Below, one piece after another: positions 1 through 5,278 of a stretch of 7,282 nucleotides of DNA. Position numbers and translations under genes: made by a program. Under the pieces are notes generated by a model, which ran no database searches, had not been told where the DNA came from, and saw only the letters and a program-made list of their open reading frames with translations. Source of the stretch: Clostridia bacterium (GTDB lineage Bacteria; Bacillota; Clostridia; Oscillospirales; CAG-382); contig JAFQII010000226.1 of assembly GCA_017397605.1 (NCBI GenBank), positions 1 to 7,282 of the forward strand. Reading direction: 5' to 3'. Positions within the stretch are counted from its first letter, which is position 1, and every line of letters starts with the position of its first letter.

Positions 1-1133
1 CAGATATCGGATATGCCTCGTTTTTTGAATGTACCTCGTTGCAAAGCATCAATATTCCCGCCGCGGTGACCAAAATCGAAGTGGGTGCATTTGAGGGATG
101 CGACGCGCTGAACGCGGTACATATTACCGACCTTGACGCGTGGTGCCATATTGAATTTGAGACGTTTTTCCACCAGCATCCGCATTTTGATGAAGGCGCG
201 TCGCCGGTGCGTTATGCAAAAAATCTGTACCTGAACGGTGAACTTGTGACCGAGGTCGTTGTTCCCGATGATGTTACGGCTTTGTCCGGCAGTGTGTTTG
301 CGGGATGGGAAAGCCTGCAAAAGGTGACACTTCCCGAGGGATTGAAAACGATCGGTCAGGCGGCGTTTTTGGGATGCACGGCGTTGACGGAGCTTCGCAT
401 TCCCGCGTCGGTGGAGAACGTAGAGGTGTACGCGTTCGGGGATTGTACATCGTTGGAGAGGCTGTATATCGAGTCGCCTGTTCTGATAGAGTCGAAACAG
501 AACTCGTTTACTTATGAAGCGATCTGGAAAGATGTTGCAGATCGTATTCTCGTTCCCGATACATACGGCGAAACGGATGTCGGCATGATATTTGACGGCT
601 GTACGTATGAGGGCAAGCAGGACGGATACTCGGTTTTTGAAACACGCAAGCAGGATGGTTACCCGATCATTGAAGGATGTAAGCATACCAACCTTGATGT
701 TCGGGAAGACACTTGCTCATGGTTTACAAAGTGCTTGGATTGCGGATTTGTATTGAGGGATTTCCAACAGCATGGGCCAGTTAGATGGAAAGTGGTCAAA
801 GAACCGACCTACGACGAAGAAGGCTTGAAGGAATTTCTTTGCGTTGATTGCGGTGCTTGGTTTGGCGATCAAGTGATCCCGCGCTTGGAAAAGCCCGAGG
901 AAAGCAGTGAACCGGAAGAGTCTTCTGTCGAAGAGAGCAGTGAACAGACCGAGCCTTCTGCCGAGGAAAGTATTGTCTCAACTTTTTCTGCCGAGAGTTC
1001 TTCGATGGCTTCTTTGACAGAAACGTCTGTACCTGCGGATGATACGGAGTTTCCCGTTGGAATTGTGATCATCGTTCTGTTGGTGCTTGCTGCCGTCGGT
1101 GTTTCCGTTTGGGTCGTGCGCAAAAAACTATAA
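1..1133 (+). CDS. BspA-type leucine-rich-repeat surface protein, C-terminal part (5' end outside window)
   Basis: The frame is open from base 3 and codes for 376 residues. The true start lies upstream; the TTG at 39 falls inside a repeat and is not a start. Seen in order: LRR_5/BspA repeats of the form AF-x-x-C-x-x-L with IP-x-x-V (for example VGAFEGCDAL, AAFLGCTALTELRIPASV, YAFGDCTSLERLYI); the DLDAWCHIEF and NLYLNGELVTEVVVP segments typical of clostridial BspA proteins; a module with two CxxC pairs (CLDC, CVDC), possibly a zinc-ribbon-like fold; a Ser/Glu/Pro-rich linker at about 895-1050; and one hydrophobic segment (GIVIIVLLVLAAVGVSVWVV) followed by RKKL. This architecture implies an extracellular repeat domain on a stalk with a C-terminal membrane anchor and no LPXTG sorting signal. 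Such proteins are thought to mediate adhesion or host interaction, but the ligand cannot be read from sequence. The gene is followed by a strong hairpin. Confidence 0.88.
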   Translation, partial: DIGYASFFECTSLQSINIPAAVTKIEVGAFEGCDALNAVHITDLDAWCHIEFETFFHQHPHFDEGASPVRYAKNLYLNGELVTEVVVPDDVTALSGSVFAGWESLQKVTLPEGLKTIGQAAFLGCTALTELRIPASVENVEVYAFGDCTSLERLYIESPVLIESKQNSFTYEAIWKDVADRILVPDTYGETDVGMIFDGCTYEGKQDGYSVFETRKQDGYPIIEGCKHTNLDVREDTCSWFTKCLDCGFVLRDFQQHGPVRWKVVKEPTYDEEGLKEFLCVDCGAWFGDQVIPRLEKPEESSEPEESSVEESSEQTEPSAEESIVSTFSAESSSMASLTETSVPADDTEFPVGIVIIVLLVLAAVGVSVWVVRKKL

Positions 1134-1150
1134 ATTTTCTTTGGAGATCC

Positions 1151-1186
1151 AAAAGAACCTTTCTTTTTTAAAAGAAAGGTTCTTTT
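1151..1186. terminator. Long perfect-palindrome hairpin terminator
   Basis: Two perfectly complementary 17-nt arms (1151-1167 and 1170-1186, AAAAGAACCTTTCTTTT and its reverse complement) are separated by TT. The A-tract of one arm and the T-tract of the other give a U-rich 3' side on either strand, so it could work in both directions. It begins 18 nt after the stop of the LRR protein gene and separates it from the germination operon. Confidence 0.85.
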
Positions 1187-1224
1187 GCGTTTCCCCTGCT
1201 CCAAATCCGTCCATACTCCCTATA

Positions 1225-1230
1225 AAGGAG
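1225..1230 (+). promoter_or_regulatory. Ribosome binding site that sets the gerA-family start
   Basis: AAGGAG lies 8 nt before the GTG at 1239. The alternative TTG at 1185 in the same frame lies inside the preceding terminator hairpin and has no ribosome binding site, so GTG 1239 is preferred. Confidence 0.8.
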
Positions 1231-1238
1231 TTGATACC

Positions 1239-2636
1239 GTGACTTACGACGAAGCGGTTTTGGCGGTCAGGCAAACATTTGCGGACTGCGCGGATTTTAA
1301 CTTTTTGCAGACCGACGTGGGCGCTTGCCGTTTTACGATGGCGAATTTCAAGGGATTGACCGACCGAGTTTCGGTGGGCGACGCGGTTTTGCGCCCGATG
1401 CTGGATGCTTTGCATGCGGATGTGTTTGACGGCGACTACCGCAAGATTTTGCGCAATGGCTCGGTGATGGAAGTCCCCGACGTGCAGACGGCGGTCGGCT
1501 GGCTGTTGCGCGGAGAGGTGTTTCTCGCTGTGGAACGGGACGGAGAGGCGTTCTTTTGCCTTGCAAACGTGCATATGGGCGTGTCTCGCGCGATCGGGGA
1601 ACCGGAGACGGACGTGACCGTGCGCGGTCCGAGATTGGGCTTTGTGGAGGACAGCGAAAAAAATATGACCATGCTCCGCCAGTTTTTGCGCACGGGCGAC
1701 TTGAAATTTGTGTCGCTGGTCATCGGCGAGCTCTCGCATACGCGTATTACACTCGCATATCTGGAGTCACGGGCGGATGGGAAGCTGGTCAATGATCTTT
1801 CGCGCCGTATCGCAACGTTAAACGCGCAAGCCGTGACGGACTCGGGTTATCTCGAGATGCTGTTGCAGGGGCGCAGAAGCCCGCTGTTCCCGTTGATGGG
1901 GAGCACCGAAAAGGTGGACAAAGCCGCGTCCAAGCTGTTGGCGGGGCGCGTGGGAATTCTGGTGGACGGCTCGCCGTTTGTGCTGACGGCGCCGTATGTG
2001 TTTGCGGAGAGCATTCAGTCGGCGGAGGACTATCTGCGCACACCGTATTACGCTACGGCGGTGCGGTGTCTGCGGTTGTTTGCGCTGATCGTTTCGATCT
2101 TTTTGCCTGCGGTGCTGGTGGCGTTTGGGGAGTTTCACAGCGAGCTGTTGCCCGATGTCATTCTGCAAAACCTGCACGAGACGCGTGCGGAATTGCCGTT
2201 TACGCTGTTTTGGGAGTGCCTGGTGGCTCTGCTCATCTTTGAACTGGTGCGCGAGGTGGGTGTGCGCATGCCGCGCACCGTGGGAGACGCGGTCGGCATT
2301 GTCGCCTCGATCATTCTGGGCGATGCCGCGGTGGAAGCCAAGCTCGCTTCTTCCACGGTCATTATGGCTGTCGCGTTGTCGGCGGTGACGGCGTTTATCG
2401 TGCCGACGTATATGTACTCGACCGTGCTGTTGCGCTTTGCATTTTTGTTTTTGGCGGGAGCGTTTGGTCTGTACGGCATCTTTTTGGGGTTGGTAATGCT
2501 TGTGGCGCTGGTGTCACGGCTTGACAGCTTTGGTGTGCCGTATCTTTCGCCGCTGTCGCCCTTGCATCCGCAGGGGCTGGAGGACTTTTTGCTTGCCATT
2601 CCCAAAAAGACGCTTGGCAGGAGGGAAGAGCTGTGA
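1239..2636 (+). CDS. GerA-family spore germination protein (germinant receptor A subunit)
   Basis: This 465-aa protein belongs to the GerA/SpoVAF family, whose members sit in the spore inner membrane as the A subunit of nutrient germinant receptors. The N-terminal soluble half ends in a family-typical segment with RGPRLGFVED (129-138), a short form of the G-R-G-P-x-x-G-F signature, and a germination-domain stretch containing TGDLKF. The C-terminal half is membrane-embedded, with hydrophobic segments at about 277-297, 321-337, 350-362, 371-390 and 396-427. Family motifs visible there are LQNLHETRAELPF (309-321), ELVREVGVRMP (335-345) and GDAVGIVASIILGDAAVEAK (349-368). Length is near the usual 450-530 aa. 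GTG 1239 was chosen for its AAGGAG site. The stop overlaps the next gene by 4 nt (GTGA), which suggests translational coupling. The specific germinant and paralogue (gerA, gerK, spoVAF) cannot be assigned. Divergence in the first ~120 residues is notable: conserved family features are hard to see before RGP. Confidence 0.9.
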   Translation: MTYDEAVLAVRQTFADCADFNFLQTDVGACRFTMANFKGLTDRVSVGDAVLRPMLDALHADVFDGDYRKILRNGSVMEVPDVQTAVGWLLRGEVFLAVERDGEAFFCLANVHMGVSRAIGEPETDVTVRGPRLGFVEDSEKNMTMLRQFLRTGDLKFVSLVIGELSHTRITLAYLESRADGKLVNDLSRRIATLNAQAVTDSGYLEMLLQGRRSPLFPLMGSTEKVDKAASKLLAGRVGILVDGSPFVLTAPYVFAESIQSAEDYLRTPYYATAVRCLRLFALIVSIFLPAVLVAFGEFHSELLPDVILQNLHETRAELPFTLFWECLVALLIFELVREVGVRMPRTVGDAVGIVASIILGDAAVEAKLASSTVIMAVALSAVTAFIVPTYMYSTVLLRFAFLFLAGAFGLYGIFLGLVMLVALVSRLDSFGVPYLSPLSPLHPQGLEDFLLAIPKKTLGRREEL

Positions 2637-3259
2637 CATTTTTTGCACCCTTTGTGCTGTATCTGACGTGCCTGCTTTGCGCATGTGACGCGGGCATCGT
2701 GCTTGTCGGCGTGTGTGCGTTGCTGTGCGGACTTTTGTCCTTTTGGGTGCCGTTTTTGCCCGTGCGCGTGCCCGTGATCCTGCGCGGAATCGCCGTGGTG
2801 TCGATCTTATTGCGGTTGGTACTGCTTTGGGGCGACGGCTCGCCGAAATCGGCAGTGTTTTTTGCACTCATCGTCATGGTCATCGCGCTGATCGCGTTTG
2901 ATCGGGCAAATACCGCAAAATCGGGGTTGCTTGCGACGGGCGCGGTGCCGTTTTCGCTGCTTGCGATACTGCCCATCCTGTTTTGCACGGCGGGGACGTT
3001 TTTGCCGCCCGCTTTCGCCGTCCCGTGGGAACGGGAGCATTTTCTCTCTGCGGCGGTGTTTCCGCTCTCGGTCACCCTGCTGTTGCCTTCCGTGCGCGGA
3101 AAGCCGTACATGCCGCTTGCGGCACTGGGTGCGGCGTGCGTCGCGGTTTTGCCCGCGGTGCTGTTTGCGTTTCCGCTTTGGGAAAATATCCTTTGCGTGT
3201 TGTTGTTGCCGTTTTGTGCGGCGTGCGAACTGCGCATACTTTGCGGGAGGGCGGCATAA
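2633..3259 (+). CDS. Polytopic membrane protein coupled to the GerA-family gene (unknown; possible reduced GerAB-like subunit)
   Basis: This is a 208-aa, very hydrophobic protein with about six or seven membrane segments (roughly residues 3-20, 21-43, 47-64, 72-88, 95-118, 131-147 and 152-198) and only short loops. GTG 2633 overlaps the preceding stop (2633-2636) and is preceded by AGGAGG at about 2619-2624, so it is almost certainly translated with the GerA-family protein. I do not recognise a definite family. In classical gerA operons this slot holds the B subunit, an APC-type transporter of about 360 aa and 10 segments. The stretch with IALIAFDRANTAKSGLL followed by a long hydrophobic segment loosely resembles the GerAB pattern of a polar loop with a Gly or Arg between two helices. 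A shortened, divergent B subunit is therefore possible but unproven. Several Cys residues lie in or near membrane segments. Confidence 0.8.
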   Translation: MTFFAPFVLYLTCLLCACDAGIVLVGVCALLCGLLSFWVPFLPVRVPVILRGIAVVSILLRLVLLWGDGSPKSAVFFALIVMVIALIAFDRANTAKSGLLATGAVPFSLLAILPILFCTAGTFLPPAFAVPWEREHFLSAAVFPLSVTLLLPSVRGKPYMPLAALGAACVAVLPAVLFAFPLWENILCVLLLPFCAACELRILCGRAA

Positions 3260-3283
3260 GGTGTAAACGGGAGGAAACCGTTT

Positions 3284-3676
3284 ATGCTGCAAAATGAGAT
3301 CATCAAGGAGACCGTCGCGAGTGACACGGGCGAGCCGCTGGTCATCGTCAATCTATCGTATCCGACCTTGCCCAAAAAGAAAATCCCCTTTCAAAAGGAC
3401 CCCCTGCGGGCGCATTTTGTGCCGTTTTACCGTAAGGCGGCGGAAGGCTTTTTGGACTTTGCACGCAAGGAACTGGCACAAAAGGCAAAAAAGAACCCCG
3501 AGGGAACGCCGCCGTGCGGCGCGGTCTTGCGCTGGACATTGCAAAACGACACGGACGAGACGCTGTGCATCTCCGTCGAGGGGAGCGTTTTTGACGGAAC
3601 GGACACCTTTGCGATTACCAAGGACGAGCGCATATGGGATAAAAAAACGGGTCTGCTGGTGCAGAACGGCAAATAA
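3284..3676 (+). CDS. 130-aa protein with DUF3298-like pattern, third gene of the germination operon
   Basis: ATG 3284 follows a good GGGAGG site (3269-3274) and starts 24 nt after the preceding stop. The protein is soluble, with no signal peptide or membrane segment. Its pattern is a beta-rich start with NLSYPTLP, then HFVPFYRKAAEGFLDFARKE (44-63), a helix with A-x-K repeats, a strand pair around LRWTLQNDTDETLCISVEG (82-100), then ERIWDKKTGLLV (115-126). The order FY-x-x-A-helix, beta strands, W-D-x-x-T-G resembles the N-terminal part of the DUF3298 domain found in RsiV-like proteins, here without its usual C-terminal half and without export signals. The assignment is by eye only. The position suggests a role linked to germination or spore formation, but no function can be stated. 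A terminator follows directly. Confidence 0.75.
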   Translation: MLQNEIIKETVASDTGEPLVIVNLSYPTLPKKKIPFQKDPLRAHFVPFYRKAAEGFLDFARKELAQKAKKNPEGTPPCGAVLRWTLQNDTDETLCISVEGSVFDGTDTFAITKDERIWDKKTGLLVQNGK

Positions 3677-3682
3677 GGGACG

Positions 3683-3710
3683 ACCGCCTGCCGTGGGGCG
3701 GTTTTCTTTT
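3683..3710 (+). terminator. Rho-independent terminator of the germination operon
   Basis: ACCGCC (3683-3688) pairs with GGCGGT (3697-3702) across an 8-nt loop and is followed by TTTCTTTT. It starts 6 nt after the stop of the 130-aa protein gene. Confidence 0.8.
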
Positions 3711-3722
3711 GCCAAAATTTCC

Positions 3723-3765
3723 AAAACCACTTGACATTTCTGCCTATTTTTGATAAGGTGGTTTT
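3723..3765 (+). promoter_or_regulatory. Candidate promoter within an inverted repeat (possible operator)
   Basis: A perfect -35 box TTGACA lies at 3731-3736. The -10 is weak: GATAAG at 3752-3757 gives 15-nt spacing, and TAAGGT at 3754-3759 gives 17-nt spacing. The element is flanked by an inverted repeat, AAAACCAC (3723-3730) and GTGGTTTT (3758-3765), placed so that a bound dimeric repressor would cover the promoter. It lies between the preceding terminator and the oxidoreductase gene. The weak -10 lowers confidence. Confidence 0.4.
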
Positions 3766-3780
3766 AGAAAGAAATCGCCG

Positions 3781-3787
3781 AAAGGAA
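3781..3787 (+). promoter_or_regulatory. Ribosome binding site that sets the oxidoreductase start
   Basis: AAAGGAA lies 9 nt before ATG 3797. This start gives an N-terminus that runs straight into the Rossmann-fold strand. The upstream in-frame TTG 3731 coincides with the -35 box and would add 22 residues unlike the family. Confidence 0.75.
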
Positions 3788-3796
3788 TTCTGTGTT

Positions 3797-4861
3797 ATGA
3801 AACAATTTGGCATTGCGATCATCGGACAGGGCAGAAGCGGCAGAGACATTCACGGTCTGCACCTGAAAAAAGATACCGAGCGTTTCCGCGTCGTAGCGGT
3901 TGTTGAAAAGCTCGAAAAAAGAAAGAACCGCGCCGCGCAGGAATACGGCTGTGACGTCTATGATGATTACACCGAGCTGTTTACGAGAAACGACATTGAT
4001 TTGGTTGTCAATGCATCTCCCAGCCATCTGCACTACGCGATCACCAAGGATCTGCTCGCTCACGGTTTGAACGTGCTTTGCGAAAAGCCCTGCGTTCCCA
4101 CCGTCGAGGAGTTTGACGATCTCTGCGAGACGGCAAAACAGAACGGCTGTCATTTTCTGGTGTTCCAGCAGAGCCGTTTTGCAAACTATTTCCTCAAGGT
4201 CAAGGAAGTCATCGCCTCCGGCGTTCTGGGCAGAATTGTGCACGTCGGCATTCAGTTCAACGGCTACGCTCGCCGCTGGGACTGGCAGTGCTGTCTGGAC
4301 TTTAACGGCGGTAACCTTGCCAACACGGGTCCTCACCCGCTGGACCAGGCGCTCAACATTCTGGACGCATACGATCAGAACTTGGGTATTTTCTGTCATA
4401 TGGACCGTTGCAACACCTTTGGCAATGCAGAGGACTACGTCAAGCTGGTGCTCACCGCACCCGACCGTCCTTTGATCGATCTGGATATTTCTTCCTGCGA
4501 TGCATATCCTTCCTATACTTATAAGGTAGAGGGTACGCGCGGCACGCTCAAGGGCACGATGGCGCACATCGACTGGAAGTATTTTAAAGAAGAAGAGTCC
4601 CCCGCGCACGAGCTGATCCGCACGCCCTTGTACGTCGATGAGGAACAGATGCCCGCATACTGCGGCGAGAGCCTCAAGTGGTATGAGGAAAGCTGGGAAG
4701 GCGATCCGCAGGCGCCGTTTATTGCGGCTGTGCAGACGTACTACGATCAGATCTACGAATTGCTTTTGAACGGTCGTGAGCATGACATCAAGCTGTATCA
4801 GGTCCGCCAGCAGCTGGACGTCATCCGCAAGAGCCACGAAATGAACCCGCACATCAGCTGA
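3797..4861 (+). CDS. Gfo/Idh/MocA-family NAD(P)-dependent oxidoreductase
   Basis: This 354-aa protein has the length and layout of Gfo/Idh/MocA dehydrogenases, cytoplasmic enzymes that oxidise or reduce sugars, inositols and related polyols. The N-terminal Rossmann fold starts at residue 3 with IAIIGQGRSGRDIH (the G-x-G-x-x-G nucleotide loop at 10-15). An acidic residue ends beta-2 in VVAVVEK, which hints at NAD(H) preference. The family EKP motif is at 96-98, with the catalytic Lys expected at 97. The C-terminal alpha/beta domain carries GGNLANTGPHPLDQAL (171-186), where His180 and Asp183 match the family's conserved D/H-x-x-D region. The substrate cannot be assigned. The gene stands alone between its own upstream regulatory region and a terminator, with no transporter or kinase neighbour to suggest a pathway. 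It uses more C-ending codons than the LRR gene, which fits good expression. Confidence 0.92.
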   Translation: MKQFGIAIIGQGRSGRDIHGLHLKKDTERFRVVAVVEKLEKRKNRAAQEYGCDVYDDYTELFTRNDIDLVVNASPSHLHYAITKDLLAHGLNVLCEKPCVPTVEEFDDLCETAKQNGCHFLVFQQSRFANYFLKVKEVIASGVLGRIVHVGIQFNGYARRWDWQCCLDFNGGNLANTGPHPLDQALNILDAYDQNLGIFCHMDRCNTFGNAEDYVKLVLTAPDRPLIDLDISSCDAYPSYTYKVEGTRGTLKGTMAHIDWKYFKEEESPAHELIRTPLYVDEEQMPAYCGESLKWYEESWEGDPQAPFIAAVQTYYDQIYELLLNGREHDIKLYQVRQQLDVIRKSHEMNPHIS

Positions 4862-4878
4862 TCAATATAGAGGAAATG

Positions 4879-4910
4879 CGTCCGAAACGTTGTTTCGGGC
4901 GTGTTTTTTT
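4879..4910 (+). terminator. Rho-independent terminator after the oxidoreductase gene
   Basis: CGTCCGAAAC (4879-4888) pairs with GTTTCGGGCG (4892-4901) through 10 pairs including one G-T wobble, with a GTT loop. A run of seven T follows at 4904-4910. Confidence 0.9.
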
Positions 4911-4924
4911 GTCCATAAATACAG

Positions 4925-4953
4925 TTGCATTTTCTTTGCAAAATGTGTATAAT
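4925..4953 (+). promoter_or_regulatory. Sigma-A promoter of the small lipoprotein gene
   Basis: TTGCAT (4925-4930), a 17-nt spacer and a perfect TATAAT (4948-4953) stand 32 nt before the lipoprotein start, just after a terminator. Expected transcription start is near 4960. Confidence 0.85.
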
Positions 4954-4985
4954 CGTACAAGTAATCTAATTTGGAGGAATTTTTT

Positions 4986-5150
4986 ATGAAACGTATCTTT
5001 TCGCTGCTTCTGGCGATGCTGATGCTTGTTTCTCCCTTTGTGCTTGCGTCCTGCGGCGATGAGGAAGAACAGAGCGGTACGTCTGATGAAAGCAAGGTTC
5101 AGGATGCGTACCATAAGGGCATCGAGGACTTTATCGATATCCTCGGCTAA
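4986..5150 (+). CDS. Small (54-aa) predicted lipoprotein
   Basis: ATG 4986 is preceded by GGAGG (4973-4977, 8-nt spacing) and a near-consensus promoter. The protein begins MKRIFSLLLAMLML, followed by a lipobox VLASC with the lipidated Cys at residue 23, so it should be exported, processed by signal peptidase II and anchored to the outer face of the membrane. The mature part is only 32 residues, strongly acidic (GDEEEQ, SDES, GIEDFIDILG), and has no recognisable domain. The stop is followed by a hairpin. It could be a complete small lipoprotein or the surviving 5' end of a larger substrate-binding lipoprotein; intact promoter, ribosome site and signal peptide favour a functional gene. It lies 128 nt before the sigma factor gene in the same direction, so the two could be functionally linked, but there is no direct evidence. 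Confidence 0.8.
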   Translation: MKRIFSLLLAMLMLVSPFVLASCGDEEEQSGTSDESKVQDAYHKGIEDFIDILG

Positions 5151-5170
5151 AAACAATACCGCAATAAACA

Positions 5171-5203
5171 CCGCCGAGAGCGACCAAACGGTTGCCTTCG
5201 GCG
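5171..5203 (+). repeat. Repeated hairpin, copy 1 (between lipoprotein and sigma factor genes)
   Basis: Bases 5171-5193 are identical to 6897-6919. The element folds as a 14-pair stem from 5172 to 5203 with one A-C mismatch (5179/5196), two G-T wobbles and an AAAC tetraloop (5186-5189). No strong T-run follows on the plus strand (TTTGTGATAAAAAG), so it is a weak terminator or attenuator there. See copy 2 at 6897-6930. Confidence 0.75.
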
Positions 5204-5265
5204 TTTGTGATAAAAAGATTAAAAATCCGTGCAACCAAATTCCAAAACGCCACACTATCTGTATG

Positions 5266-5274
5266 AGGAGGTGA
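5266..5274 (+). promoter_or_regulatory. Near-perfect Shine-Dalgarno of the sigma factor gene
   Basis: AGGAGGTGA matches the anti-SD sequence over 9 nt. Its AGGAGG core is 7 nt from GTG 5279, which fixes that codon as the start. Confidence 0.85.
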
Positions 5275-5278
5275 GACT

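Noticed and set aside
39..41. TTG 39 as the start of the LRR protein gene
   Set aside because: The frame is open upstream to the window edge and the upstream residues (GYASFFECTSL) continue the LRR pattern, so the gene begins outside the window.
1212..1217. CATACT as a sporulation sigma (sigma-G type) -10 box for the germination operon
   Set aside because: No matching -35 at the expected distance, and the transcript would start right at the ribosome site. Too weak to list, though sigma-G control is usual for such operons.
1185..1238. TTG 1185 as the start of the GerA-family gene
   Set aside because: It lies in the terminator hairpin with no ribosome site; GTG 1239 has AAGGAG at proper spacing.
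2395..3375. 326-codon open frame on the minus strand across the germination operon
   Set aside because: Spans two well-supported plus-strand genes, and its product is low-complexity (rich in Thr, Ser, Ala and Asn) without domain pattern.
3731..3796. TTG 3731 as the start of the oxidoreductase
   Set aside because: It is the TTGACA -35 box; the added residues do not fit the family and ATG 3797 has a ribosome site.
3764..4852. 362-codon open frame on the minus strand opposite the oxidoreductase
   Set aside because: Antisense shadow of a clear Gfo/Idh/MocA gene; no motif or ribosome site.
5230..5260. TGCAACC and CTATCT as an ECF-type autoregulatory promoter for the sigma gene
   Set aside because: The -35 AAC core is suggestive but the -10 does not match known ECF consensus, and the recognition sequence of this sigma factor is unknown.
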